Shown: piece after piece, positions 1 to 13,010 of the stretch | Layout: each line of letters starts with the position of its first letter | Position numbering within the stretch: the stretch's first letter is position 1 | Assembly: GCF_047496725.1 (NCBI RefSeq) | Contig: NC_132972.1 | Span: forward strand, 5,324,001-5,388,000 | DNA from: Anoplolepis gracilipes | Lineage: Eukaryota; Arthropoda; Insecta; Hymenoptera; Formicidae | Length of the DNA: 64,000 nt | Reading direction: 5' to 3' | Notes under the pieces: generated by a model | What the model was told of the DNA's origin: nothing | What the model saw: only the letters and a program-made list of their open reading frames with translations | Database searches by the model: none | Translations under genes and position numbers: made by a program

Positions 1-102
1 CTCAGATGAAATACTGGACCGTTAATTGCGGTAGCATGTGGTTCGCCTTGAACGGCTCTTCCCTTTAAAAATGCCGCAGGATGTGGCTGGCAATCGAAAA
101 TC
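1..102 (-). CDS. Possible partial exon of a neighbouring minus-strand gene, cut by the window edge
   Basis: Read on the minus strand, a frame stays open from the window edge to about position 124 and gives a well-balanced protein-like sequence that includes FDCQPHPAAFLKGRAVQGEP and HATAINGPVFHL. The segment is much richer in GC than its surroundings. Upstream on the minus strand is a T-run (about 143-124), and the first AG after it falls at 104-103, which fits an acceptor and an exon starting at 102. I do not recognise the family. The open length is short enough (about 40 codons) to arise by chance, so this rests on composition and the acceptor-like context. Confidence 0.42.
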
Positions 103-330
103 CTGACCCGATGACCGCGTCAGTAAAATAAAAAAAAAAAAAAATCAGACTCGATAAAATTCGGATCGTAAACTCTCATGTACACCGTTACATTGAACAA
201 CATTGATTTCGATACACGACAGAGATATTGTGAATTCTTATTCATATACGCGATACTCATACTGCTCAATAATATTTTTGATCTCATGATTTGATTACGA
301 TGAAACGAAATGCGCAATCGAATCGACATG

Positions 331-473
331 TCATTTACAAAAAAAGAATCTAAGGTATACATATATATTCCGAAAAGCTTATAAATAAATCGCCATTCAA
401 AAACGAAGGACATATCTCAATGAAGAAAGAGAAATTTGTGCGATCTTATTTTATGTAAAAGAAGGACACAGAT
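331..473 (+). repeat. Direct duplication, copy A
   Basis: The segment starts TCATTTACAAAAA and contains TAAGGTATACATATATATTC, CGAAAAGCTTA and GCCATTCAAAAACGAAGGAC. It recurs at 1004-1164 with small indels and a few substitutions. The two copies lie in the same orientation, about 670 bases apart. No coding function is apparent. Confidence 0.85.
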
Positions 474-477
474 TAAG

Positions 478-960
478 AAGATTTTTATTAATTTTTATAA
501 ATTAAAAAAAACTTATTAATTAAAATTTTAAATTAAGTTCATTAAATTAAGTTTATTTATCATGTAATACATATTATTTATTATATAAAATTAAAATTTG
601 AAATTAAGTTTGTTCAAATATATGAAATTTATTAAATTAAGTTTGTTAAATTGTTTGTTAAATTAAGTTTGTTGAAAGTTATAAAATTTATTTAAATAAT
701 AATATAATAATAATAATAGAATAATATATGTATATAATTATATTTTAATATCATTTTTATTTATTTCAATATTATATTAATAATTGAACAATAAAAAATA
801 TTAATAATAAATTATATAATCTGATTTTTTACAATTTAAAAAATTTTTATATTAAAATTTTAAAATATTAATATATTTTTAATTATTTAATTTTTTTAAA
901 TTTCTATATTAAAATTCAATATCTATTGTTAATAATAAAATTGATATTTATATCAAATAA
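478..960. repeat. Extremely AT-rich block with degenerate short repeats
   Basis: This block between the two direct copies is nearly devoid of G and C. It carries several imperfect repeats of AAATTAAGTTTGTT between about 533 and 680. No gene is visible. Confidence 0.7.
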
Positions 961-969
961 AACGTGTAT

Positions 970-990
970 GGCGCGCGTGAAGCGCGCGCC
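970..990. other. GC-only inverted repeat (8-bp arms)
   Basis: GGCGCGCG at 970-977 is the exact reverse complement of CGCGCGCC at 983-990, with the loop TGAAG. It stands at the junction between the AT-rich block and the second duplicated copy, in otherwise very AT-rich surroundings. Confidence 0.6.
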
Positions 991-1003
991 TGTAATGTTC
1001 TAG

Positions 1004-1164
1004 TCATTTACAAAAAGGGAAAGAGAAAATCTAAGGTATACATATATATATATTCCGAAAAGCTTAAAAATAAATCGCCATTCAAAAACGAAGGACATAT
1101 CTCACAATCAATGAAGAAAGAGAAATTTGTGCGATCTGATTTTATATAAAAGAAAGACACGGAT
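1004..1164 (+). repeat. Direct duplication, copy B
   Basis: This is the second copy of the 331-473 segment, slightly longer through insertions (an extra AGGGAAAG-like stretch, two more TA units, and CACAATCA). Short open frames on both strands here are by-products of the repeat. Confidence 0.85.
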
Positions 1165-3911
1165 GGAACAAAAAACCGGTTTCTGGAATTAATTTTACAC
1201 TGATGCGTGACTAAATCGTCGCAAATACATTCGCGCCTGATTATCAAGAGGTAGAGGATTAATAGTTCTGATTAAGTCTTCTCAAGTCTCTTTTTATGTT
1301 ACGTTAATTTACTCATTTATTAATGTTGATGTACGAATTTCTCAATGATGAAACGAGGTGTACATGGGAAAGGAAGAGTTATGTAAAGGAAGGCTCTGTT
1401 ATCAGCCTATCCGTTCCGAATGCATTGTCAATTAGCGTTTACTTAGAAACAAGCTCATCCGTTTGTGCTCCTTCCTACTCGATTTGCTCGTACAATATAT
1501 GATTAAATCCTGATTGCGTTTAATGCGATCGCGTCGTAACGAACGGTAACCACGTATCTATCGGCCACGGCGACTTGTTTCCTCAAAAGGCGCGGCGTGC
1601 ACCAATTCGCCACCGCGAATAAAACTATACCGCGAGAGGCGATGCAGCTGGATTAATAACGAGAGTGCGGATGCACTCGCGTTACGAGCACTCGCGACGT
1701 GTTATTTACAGAGAAAAGAGCGCGCGTTGCCAAGATTACGGACAATTTGTGCGATACCTCGGTGATTGGAATCGTGTCCGGAGGGGAGGGGGAGTGATCG
1801 GGGAAATCTCTCGATACGAATCTCGGGGAGGCACACACAATGCAACGACTTTCCTTCCTGGAGTTGAACGCTCCCCCTCCATTCAGCTGGTATTCCATAA
1901 TTGTTCTGAAAAAGCAATTAAAGCTTACGATCCATCGATCGGAGAATGATTAGTTCCACGACGATGAAATTAATCGTATCTCGGTATCTTTTGATCGAAG
2001 AGATACAGGGAAGACGAAGAAAGAGATTGTGCACTACTTCGTTGCTGATGATAACGACACGAAGAAAATTTTTTTTATTTCTCTGTTTTTTTTTTTCCTT
2101 TTTTTTTTTTATACATTCATATTGATCACCAAATGCCATCACGTACAATAATTAATTTTCGTGAAATATTGTGTGATCACAAATTTGTACAATATATATT
2201 TTATAGACTTGAATAAAAATACATTTCTGATTGGATAATTTAATAAGAATGTAATGCGTATGATTATGCGACTATTGATTCTCGATAATTTAGAACGTGT
2301 ATTGATCTACCTGGCACGTTCATTCTACTTTTTTTTTTACATAAACGAGGAACGCGTCGCCGAGAGTTTTATGAACAGAGGACGCGACAGACGGTCTTGT
2401 TGTTCGTCTTGTACGTGCTAAATATTTGAGTCAGGTTGTCGTTGGCATTAAACGACGAGCAAACATCGCCGATACACCGCGGAAGAGAACGCCGTTCATT
2501 TATCAAGTGCAAACAAGGCACCGTTCTGTCTACCTTCCTCGCATCATCCCTTAGAATAAGTTTTTCAATGTGTATATGCATAAGTTATACATTCACAAAT
2601 AGCTCAGATAAAAATTATTTTTAACACATAGCCACGATGATACCAGAGAGATTAACTAAAAATAGTAATAGATTTCTATTAATGTATAAATATATCTTTC
2701 ATTTTGTTAAATATTTTTCATTTTTAATATAAAATACAGATCAATTGATATAAAATCTATTTAATTTTTCGCTATTATTTGCAAGCTCGACATTGAACAA
2801 AATTTATTTTATATAAAATCTATATGTACTTCACACGACGTTCTTTATGAAAGAATGAGAGATATTCGAGCATGCAAAATATTTTACTTGATAAAAAAAA
2901 CTTTCTCGGTAGGATAGAGATAAATCTCTTGCTCGTGAAATATTTTTGCACAAGATACGAATCTCAAGGAAACGGCTGCGAGAAGAGAGAACCGTCTTGC
3001 TTGAAGAAATCGTATCCGTAAATGCGCGCAACGAGAAAAGCCCGAGATCTCGGTCGACACTCGATATCACGCCCAGCTGTGCGCGGCAGCGAGGATTTTT
3101 AAGTTACAACCTCGTGTAAAGAGAGAAGCGCTAAACGAGCGCTTGAAATTCACGCTCGTTACGTCGTCGTACTGCATTTAATGCAGCAGTTCCCAAACTG
3201 CACAAGTAAGAGTAATAATAAATCACGGAAGAAATATTCCAAGAAAAGATAAAAATGACATACTGTGATGCATCGCGTCAAACGTATGTGTATTTCTAAT
3301 TTTGAAATAGACCACATATTCGAACGTAATTGATATTTCTCCTGTAGTAAAACTTATTTTCATTATAAGAAAATATATCTCATTAAAGGAGAGCTATTAT
3401 TTTCTCGCTTCTTGGTTTAATTAACCGCAAGATACACTTTATAGATTCGTGTCTCGATTCCAGAATTAAATTTGCAACTGTATGATCTTAAACTTTCGTG
3501 AAATAATTATATTCAAATATAAAAAACCATAAAGGATATGAAGGAACAAAGCAGAAAATATCGTAAAAAAAAGATTTCATCGCCAGCCATAAATATAAAA
3601 TGCTGTGCAAGTAGAGTTAAATGGCTCATTGATCCCGAAAGGGGGAGAGGGAAGGTATTTCTTTTGGGAACCTCTGACAGCCGGCAGCATGTGATGTGAT
3701 ACAAAACAGTGTCAGTGAGCGGGGTCAGCATGTGGGTAAAACGGTAACTGAGCGCGAAACAATATTTGTCCAATAACCAGTCTCGAAAACGTTCTCTCCA
3801 CGTGCTAATGGATTTAGCAGTGACAGAACGCAAGACCACGTGTGCGCCCCGCTCCGGCGATGAACGAGCGTGCTCTACACGCGCGTACACGCGCGTGTTG
3901 CACGAATGTTT

Positions 3912-3947
3912 GCCGTGTGCCGTGCCGTGCCGTGCCGTGTCGTGTCG
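3912..3947 (+). repeat. (CCGTG)n pentanucleotide repeat
   Basis: Repeated CCGTG/TCGTG units run through a GC-rich block (about 3700-4220) and follow alternating CACGCGCGTA sequence at about 3878-3899. They account for several overlapping open frames on both strands, which I do not regard as genes. Confidence 0.7.
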
Positions 3948-4430
3948 TCCCCGTCGTGTTTCACCGCGACAACGATCGATGGGATTTTTATTCACATGCG
4001 AACAAACAAACCGTCCGTCTCTCGGGTTTCCATCGCGGCCAGCGAGCTCGAGCGATTCGAATTCGGGTCGAATTCTCTAACGCGCGGGAGACCCCGTTGT
4101 TTTACACATCGTAGATTTATTGCGGAACACGTCATTTCCCGAGAGAGGCTCTCTCTCTCAGCAGGTGTAATTACGGTACAGCAAGCACTGCTACACGCGT
4201 GCGCCTCTTTCGACTGAAACATTTATCCCAGAGAGAACATGTTGTAGAGAGATTAAAAGAACCATGAGGATTTTTAAGTTTGAAACTTCAAAAAGAAAAG
4301 AGAAATAGATGTTTATATTATTTTGTAAATAAAAAATATATAATTTATAAATATATTTTTAAGAATGAAATATGTGAAAAGATAATAAAGATAAAAATAT
4401 GTAGAGTTATATTACATATCTTTCAACGCT

Positions 4431-4432
<2 letters not shown>

Positions 4433-4462
<30 letters not shown>
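4433..4462. repeat. (AT)15 microsatellite
   Basis: An uninterrupted AT dinucleotide run. Confidence 0.9.
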
Positions 4463-4464
<2 letters not shown>

Positions 4465-6222
4465 ATATATTGATTATATTTTTTTGGAAAGGGAAGGAAG
4501 AATTAAAACTGCTCGCGTAGTGTATGTACTTTTTCAGTATAGAGAGAAATCAGGGACAGGAAAACTGTGCTAGATAGATAGAAGAATTTTTCAATTACCT
4601 TCTCGAAATGTTAACTCTATTATTGCAGTAAAGTAGGTCGACATGAAGTCGCGACTGATCTCTGCTACAAAGTCTGATCATTGTTCATCGTGGACAGTTT
4701 CCTTTCGCCCAATCGATCGAAGAGCCGTTCGCATAATTATCGCGACCCTGATAAAGTACATCGGGACGTGAACGGTAATGCGTCCTGATATTGCTTTCAC
4801 TTAACATTTAATATTTTTACTGATTTCAAATGCTCAGCTAGGTATACCCAATTTTGCAGCGTTCGATTTTTAACAATATCAGAAAACAGGACTTTTATGT
4901 TTTCAATTTTTTGTTCTAGCTGTTAAAATAAACCTTCTGAATAAAACCTTTGTTCAAAAAATTTGTATAGTACGATAGCGATTCGATACAAAAGTCAATC
5001 GGAAAAAATAAGTAATATAATAAATAATTTATAAATAGATATAACAACTTTGATGTGTCTGCACAGTTTATATTCCTTGCCTTCCGACTCAGATCTATTA
5101 TTTTTCTTTTTCCTATCAAAATCATCATCTTTCTTCATGTAAGACATTAAAGCATAAAAGCATAAAAACATTGTTTTATAAATTTTTAAAGATTAAATTT
5201 TTTATTTACAATTTTATATTTTATTTCGTATATTTTTTAAAATATAGAATATTTGGCAACTGTTGCATATTACTTTACTCAAACCTTATATCTTTTGATT
5301 TATTTCAGATAATAAAGATTCTAAAATATATTATATATTTTTTGAAAGACCGTTGATAAATTCTCAATTAATTGTAATTATTATGCAGGATTCTTTTCTG
5401 TTCACGATTTAAAAAAAAAAAATAAACGGTTTTACCAGTTTGACATTTTCGATATCTTCATGATGCTTGTTTCATTTCGACTTTTGCCGTTATAATGTAC
5501 TTATCGTTCTTAGAGAATGACTTCGAAATAGCAGCAGTAACTTCAACTCTATCTTCCATCATCATACGTCATACGTGTTCGCAAGTCGGGTTCATCAATT
5601 TAACGGAGAGAGAACAATTTCCCTTTACGTATCTTAAAATACGGTCGAAAGTAGCGTTGTTCTCACGTCTATAATCTGCGTATCTATAATTAACGTGACT
5701 GAACTGACCACAAAGGCACGAAACGCATGTTAATGGAACCTTTGTATTACCATCTATCAGATCAATAGCTTAGATAACGTCAGAATTTCTGAACAAGGTC
5801 GATTTAGCCGGTCGTTGAATGAGTTATCTTAAAAATGGCATGCCATTATCTTTGATCTGAGAAATTTAAGTGAAGAGTAAAGAAATTTTTTCAGAGACAG
5901 AAAGCAAATACCTATTAAGTATTTCTTAATAGATTCTAATAGATTCTTAATAGATTCATAGTGTACAGTTTGTGTTTTTTTAATTTAGTAATATTGTTTA
6001 AAAATTGATACATTAACTTGATATCAATATTAATTAATATTAATATAATAATATATAGATATAAGAATAAAGTAGATAGATATAAGAATAAAATATAAGA
6101 TATAAAAGATATAAAAAGACATGATATAAGCTCGATGAATAAGATAAGCAATACTGTTAGTGGAATTAATATGTAGCGATGTGTAAAATGTATTTTTTCT
6201 TTTTAATGAAAAAATTATATAC

Positions 6223-6224
<2 letters not shown>

Positions 6225-6258
<34 letters not shown>
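6225..6258. repeat. (TA)17 microsatellite
   Basis: An uninterrupted TA dinucleotide run. Confidence 0.9.
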
Positions 6259-6263
<5 letters not shown>

Positions 6264-8190
6264 TAATCTATCAAATTTAATCTATCAAAGAGTTCTTAAT
6301 TTATACATTTCGTGAAATTTCTTTTAAATAAATTTATTAATCAAAGAGACAAAAAGGCAGTATATATATCTCCGATGTAGATAATACATATTCTAGATAA
6401 CGAAACGTGTCATTGTCAGTAAAAAAATTTCGCAGCTATAAAGAGAAAGATATCATATAATTCGGCATTTATAGTATGTACATACACTATACTTATATCT
6501 CGTATACTCAGTACACGATTACATTTGAGGCCATTATCGTTGTAATTTTAGAATCAAGGAAACCGAGTTAATGATATCCGATGATATGTCATTTCTATTT
6601 CAGACACTGCCTATATTAATTCGATATCACGTCGATTTACATTCTCTTTAGTAGATAAGACTATACAGATATGTGTGCGAGCTTCACAATCTTCCGCAGA
6701 ATTGTCGTATCGCAATATAATTTACGCAGCGACAAGTCATCGCATTGTATTGGAAAATTTTCATGAATAAGTAAAGTGCAAAATGTAAAGAAAAAATTAA
6801 GATAAAATTGTGATTGTCCAACATTTAATTCCTTGACAAGTTATTAATTTTATTCTCTATACTCTATATATATTAAATCTTAGAATTCTGCATAATAAAA
6901 ATTATTACAAATAACTATAGAATAAATTGTAGAAAAAAAATATAAATTTAGAATAAAAGTAAAATTTTAATAAATTGATAAATTTGTCGTGCAACACTAT
7001 GTGACACTTTTAAAGAAAAAGTTATTTGATTTTTAATATATCTAATTTTTGATAAATTTTCTTTTTTACGGGCACCTCAATGTATATAAAAATATAGGAA
7101 AATATAGAAAAGAGGGAAAGAAGTAGTTACAAACTCAATTAATTGTTTACATATAAATAAATCGATGATAAACCAGGAGTTTAGATTTAAACTTATCGGA
7201 CAGTTTCTCTGTATTAATGGCAGATTAATTATACATAATTATATTCTCAGAGGTACATACATATTACGAAACATACACTACGTGATTATTATATTGAGAT
7301 AGGTAAAAAGTTATAAATGACTAGTTTCATCATGAATTGTAAGATATTGCCGTTTGCGCGTGTGTATGATTCGGTCTACGTGACTTTAATAAAAATTTTT
7401 CTTTGTAGCACAAAAGCCATAATTAAAGCCATAAACATTTACAGAAATGCGATTTATGTTAGACATTAAAATGAAATTTCATACTGGAATATCTTGTAGG
7501 GTTCTTTCATTCACACGAACCAGTTTCGTAATCCCGAACTTTTCACTTTTGTGAATGTCTGATCGCATACCTAGATTTCATGGACCTTAAATTCTTACTT
7601 TCGCTCTTAAAGGGAATTTTTTTCGATTCATATATTAGTTACATAAATATTTTTAAATCCCTACATATTTTCGTTTTTTTTTTTTTTATATAAAAATTTT
7701 CTCTGGTAAATTTTTACTTTATTAAAAATCTTTCACTTTAGAAAACTATGGATCCTTAAAATTTCACTTTAAGATTTTCAGTCTTTATGTATATATAAAG
7801 CTTGAAATAATATGTGAAAATGTCCGCGCTGTTACATACTAATATCAATTATGCATGTATTAGTCAATATTATGATATATATTAGTCAATTATGCTCGAT
7901 AAATGGGTTGTCGGTATCTGATATCGTGTTCGACAAAAAATCGCAATCTCGCAAGATTGCTGTTCGCTCTTTCGATGTTCTCTTATTATGCCATACCGAC
8001 GATTATAAACATAAAGCGTTAACGATTATCCGTTTAACTCACTGACAGCTGACATTAGCACACGAATTCCCGCGCATTGCTTTTGATACTCTCGGTTCTC
8101 TCTGCGCTCACCTTTCTATCAGTGATAGGATCCCGTAGCGTGTATGTACATACATACACGGTGCTTCAAATAGTCAAATGTTTAGTCAAT

Positions 8191-8326
8191 TTTTGTCATT
8201 TCAACAGATACAAAATTTTCTTTTTTATGAAACAATTATCGTATTACATCCCTCTTTCCCTCTTTTGTCATTTCAACAGATACTAAATTTTCTTTTTTAT
8301 GAAACAATTATCGTATTATTTTCCCT
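8191..8326 (+). repeat. 72-bp tandem repeat, about two copies
   Basis: TTTTGTCATTTCAACAGATA starts at 8191 and again at 8263. Both copies continue with AAATTTTCTTTTTTATGAAA and CAATTATCGTATTA with very few differences. The period is a multiple of three, which keeps a frame open through both copies, but nothing else suggests coding. Confidence 0.85.
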
Positions 8327-9419
8327 CTTTTCCTCTGCCTTCTGTTCTTCTCCTCTCTTGTGTATAAAGTAAGATAATGGAAAGTAATAAGAGATAATAT
8401 TAAAATGATATTGGTTTCATTAGTTCTCATTGCTTCTAGTTTATAGAAATGATATTGCGTTTGCGTTGTGTAAACGGCAGTTTCTTAATCGATTTCGTTT
8501 ATACATATTGTGTTTTCTATCTTTCTCTATAATGGATCAATATATATGTATATGAATCGTCCTAGAATGCCAGATATTTCTACACTTTGTGCTACAGTTT
8601 ATTTCAAAGTCAGACAAACTGACAAAATCTTTTTGATTCACTTGTCTATAATTTTTAAAAAAGGTATCAATATATCAAGCTAAACGAGTCTAAATTTGGA
8701 TTTTCTATATTTTCAACCTATCTGTGTGATAATTCGTCTAAAAATCTTTGATATATTTTAATCTTATTCAATAGTTATCTTTGATAACTATCGGATATCT
8801 TTATTTGAAAAAAAGCTTTTAAAAAAATTATATCAGAAATTTGTATTTGAAATATATAATACTTAAATTTTTGGAGAACTTTTTTATTTGTATATGTATT
8901 GACCATTTCAAATATTATATTTCTTATATTTAAAATATTATTTTTTAAATTTGTTATGTAGCAACGACAAGAAATAGAAAAGTGAAAATAAGTAGGCATT
9001 TATTTTTAAAGCTGTAATCAATGTTTATTATTAATTTATAAAACTATCTAATTATTTAATAAAATATAAATAAAGACTGATCTAACATATATGGAATAAT
9101 TGGTGTGAAAATAGCATATTCAAATATTTTACCGTCCAATTTTACAAAAAAATGAGACAAATAATTATTTCAGTTAATTACTTGAAGCTTCTAGAGAAAA
9201 ATTTAAATTCAAAATATATTTTACTCGTAAAATCAACTAAATATTTTAATGAGGTTTAAGTAACATACAATATATGCGTGTAAATTCTTATTTTACGTTA
9301 ACCATTTATATTCGAGTGAGAGAAATAGTTTATATCAATATTTTGTCTTTTTATCAACGTCACGCCAAAACCCAGTATACATATGTATATTACTAGAGGT
9401 ATACATACACGCAGGTGAT

Positions 9420-9690
9420 TCCGAAAGGAATGGGGAGAGGAGAGGGGAATAGTATAGCGAGACATGGGAGGAGTTCCCTGCGAGTACGCTCTCCGTCTCT
9501 CCGGAGAGACCACTCTCGCGGTGGCAGAGGTGGTCTCTGCTCACCTGAGCGTTTCAGGTGGCAGTCGCCCTGCTGAATCGTTCAGCGACGGGTTCTCCTC
9601 GTGTAAGCGCGATTCGCCAGAAAGATTTGCACGAGACACCGGAAAGGCTTGAGAGAGAACGCGCGAGATTGATATGTCGAGCGAATCCGC
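9420..9690. promoter_or_regulatory. GC-rich block with palindrome and E-box pair, candidate promoter or enhancer
   Basis: This is a compact GC-rich island in AT-rich DNA about 2 kb upstream of the BTB-ZF start codon. It contains a perfect 16-bp palindrome GTCTCTCCGGAGAGAC (9495-9510) and an inverted pair of CACCTG E-boxes (CACCTGA at 9542-9548, TCAGGTG at 9554-9560). It might be a promoter or a non-coding first exon of the BTB-ZF gene. I see no TATA box that settles this. Overlapping short open frames on both strands lack a recognisable domain. Confidence 0.3.
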
Positions 9691-11738
9691 GAGTATACTC
9701 GCAATGGAATAACATTCTATCACTCACGATCTTTCGGATTCTCTTCCAAATCGATGAAGTAATCTGTCTCTATAAATGTAACCTCGAGGACAAAACATTT
9801 CATACGCAGATTTCGTCTGATTACTCTCTTTTAAAAGAGAGACATAACTGTCGATAGATTTGTATCAATAAAACTCGATCAATTAATGTGATTATTGGAT
9901 TGATTTGACCATAACAATTACTTATTAAATTCAACTAATTTAATCAGAAAAATATTTCCGTTGTGAAACGGCTACTCAATTTGATGTAACATCAATTTTT
10001 TTCTGATTGAGAAGCAGAAGAATATTTTTGGTGTAATAATTCGGATCTAATAATTCTACATTTTAATTAACCAATCAAGGAAAAAAATTTTGCTCCTTGT
10101 TATTTTTTTCTCTAAAATCAATTGAGTGATTCGCGAAATACTTTGTGATAAACAATAAAAATGTGACACATTACAATATAATACAAATTAAATAAATCAA
10201 ACGACTTTTGACGTAATCGATGACCATCACCAGGCAAATGAACAAGATCAATTAAATTCAACGGATTTCTACGCATCTTGAAGAAAGTGAACGTCCTTGA
10301 TGATCTTGAGTTCCGGTGATGATTGAAGAGCTGTCATCCGCGAGGAGAAGCTGATTGTCGACGTTTATTAAACGGGCCAAGATAATCTTAACGTCAGATC
10401 GATCGATAGATAGATAAATGTTCCGTTCAAGCGACGTATAAATTTGAATCGTAGAATCGACTCGTCCGACGGCATTCTGAACGGAATTATTATCATTTAC
10501 ATACACGACACGGAACTACGAAAGGTAATTGATTGCGGGGAAGAAAAACTTAAGTCTTGGAATTTGTAAGATTACGGAACGACGAAAGAGAATATCACGT
10601 ACATATGTTCCATTAACGGAAGCCCCTTAAAAGAATCAACGGAAGATACAGACACGCGATAAAGATACGCACGTGTTATTCAAGAACTATTGTGCTTGTG
10701 AAACGCGAACGACGTCATTTATAATAGAGACATAAGAGTGTATATAATTTATACGTAAATTATTCAGTTATTAAATTATTTCGAAAAAATTGAATATAGC
10801 AATTGAGAATATAGCAAGTTCTAAAAATATTCTCTAAATTTATTATTACATAATAAAATATAATACGCAAAAGAGAATTAAAGGACAGTGTCTTTTTTTA
10901 AATTTGCAAAAAAATTCTCAAATTTCTACCAATTCGATTCTCGGTCGCTCGAGCTGAATAACTAAATAGGGAACGCGTGATAAGGCAAAGAGATTAATTA
11001 ATGTGTACAAGATTGAACGGAATGATTTATGATTCATAATCCGTCTGGACCAACTTGCAAGCTGATTTTAATAGTGAGAGAATGTAAAGTTAAACCTAGA
11101 ACGGTCGAAAATAAATGCGGTCGATCATAAATCTCGCAGCAAAGATGTGACAGCGAATGCCAACGCCGTTATCGCTGACAAATGCCAACGAACACATGGC
11201 CATAATTCAGTGCCACACGACAGAGTCAACAAGTGTCATCACCTGTAAATGCGATCGATCGATCGCACGCTTCTTAAAACGAATTCGCTTGCGAGGAAGC
11301 ATTTAACAAATAAGCTAGATCTTCTTTCGTAAAAATAATCATTAATATTATAATTAAATACAAATTAAATTACACCGTTAAAAAGATTTCGCGGCAAAAA
11401 AATGGCATTCACGAATGTGATCGATTACACTTGATTGAGAAGGAGATAAAAAATTTTAAAATAGCCGGTTTTCGCTCAAATTTATTCACGCGAGTGAAGA
11501 ATAGGGCACATTCGTTAAAAACTCGTTTCGTGCATTTTTGCGAAAGATGGATTTACGTGAAAGCCGATAACGTGTGAAATGAACAAGAACGATTAGGAAC
11601 AGTCATTCTAAGAACTTTGGCAGCTTTGTAAAGATGTTTTCAGGTGTCGTAAAGTTACACGCAAATGAACTCTGATTGAAGACTTGTCGAGAAATGCGTA
11701 TTTTTACGAACGGCCATTGATCACGCTTTAAATAGAGC

Positions 11739-11906
11739 ATGATGGGAGAGGTGATTCGTGTTTCTGGGAGGGCACCGGACGTCGGTGACATCCTGAAAGA
11801 GGCTATGCTGTCGCAGAGATTCGCCGACGTGGCCTTGTGTTGTCCAGGAGGCCAGAGATTTCTCGCGCATCGTCTGGTGTTATCAGCAGCGAGTCCTTAT
11901 CTCCAG
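11739..11906 (+). CDS. Coding exon 1: start codon and first half of the BTB domain
   Basis: This exon has 56 codons and opens with two adjacent ATGs. TAG at 11733-11735 is in frame, which fixes the start. Residues 18-56 are the first half of a BTB fold: an N-terminal helix (DILKEAMLSQ), the FADVALCC strand, then FLAHRLVLSAASPYLQ, the hallmark 'H..VLsa.SpyF' motif with Leu in place of the usual Phe at the end. The donor is CAG|GTCAGT at 11907. Reading through it would add only five residues before a stop, so the exon makes sense only when spliced. The next exon resumes with E-V-L-L, exactly what the BTB family has after SPYLQ. Confidence 0.9.
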
Positions 11907-12265
11907 GTCAGTAGAAAATTGTAATTTAGTTTATAATTGTGTTAACTATTTTGCAGAAATAACACGAGTTGATTTAAATAAAAGAGAGAAAGAGAAAATT
12001 GTTTTAAAGTCATTTATTAGATTGGTTCTTTTGGGTTTGATATGCATATTTTTATTAAAATGATTAAATTAATATAAGATTTCACTGTAAATGAGATCGA
12101 CTTTGAGTTATGGCTGTTTTATGTCGGAATTTTTTTCTTTTCTATTTATCTATGTATCTAATAATATTAATCACGCATAATTTTTCAATAATAATGAAAA
12201 ACATAAAAAACAGATTTTATACTCATAATTAATATTATTGGATTAGAAATTTAGAAATATATGTC

Positions 12266-12317
<52 letters not shown>

Positions 12318-12962
12318 ATATAATTATCTGAAATAATAAAGATTGCGAACTGTGAAAGAGCAATTACATCGAATTTAGACGATCTATGAAAATTCTTACA
12401 ACATTTCGAGTATTTCACAGTTCAGGGAGAAGCTTTTATAATGCTGTTAATTACTCTCGACTATAATAAAAGGCGCAATAAAAGAGAACGTGGCTCGCAT
12501 TGCCATTTAATTAGCGGGTTAGTTACCGGTATAAAAACCGACAGACTTGTTAATCTTGCACTTGAATGCAAGTGCATTTCGCGCCGGATGTTCGCTTATG
12601 CTGTTTGCTCGCTGTAATTGTGTATGTACATACGCCACACGTATATAAACCGATTGTATGCGGGCGCTGACGAGCGTTTAATGCCGTCGAATTATGTCAT
12701 ACGGAAATAGAGATACGAGATACCGCGCAACTCTTGTTAGTTTCTTAAAATTGCGCCGGTTACGTTACGATGTACGTTGCGACCTCGAGTCGAGTTGCGC
12801 GATCGTTAAACTATTGCACCATTAGATCGGAACATGAGTGAAAAATTAACGAGACAGGTAATGTGCATTTTTGCAACAGGACGTTTATTCTATTCTCTTG
12901 TAATAGCCCTCAATCTTTATACAGATATACCTCTTTCAAGAGAGAGAGAGAAAGAGAGAGAG

Positions 12963-13010
<48 letters not shown>

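Larger units (their letters stand above)
103..11738. other. Upstream intergenic (or 5'-untranslated) region without a recognisable gene
   Basis: The stretch is mostly AT-rich with many stops in all frames. It holds the duplicated segment 331-473/1004-1164 around an AT block, GC-richer blocks at about 1540-1900, 3700-4220 and 9420-9690, (AT)n at 4433-4462 and 6225-6258, and a 72-bp tandem pair at 8191-8326. The open frames of 60-160 codons here, for example on the minus strand at 3513-3995, overlap low-complexity or GC-rich sequence and show no domain I recognise. The transcription start of the BTB-ZF gene could lie in this region. Confidence 0.6.

Noticed and set aside
3513..3995. 160-codon open frame on the minus strand
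   Set aside because: It crosses the CCGTG repeat and GC-rich sequence, then turns into an AT-rich, Phe/Leu-rich tail. No domain, no clear start context and no splice logic.
10258..10506. 82-codon minus-strand frame
   Set aside because: Composition is plausible for protein but no domain, no homologue recognised and no strong start context.
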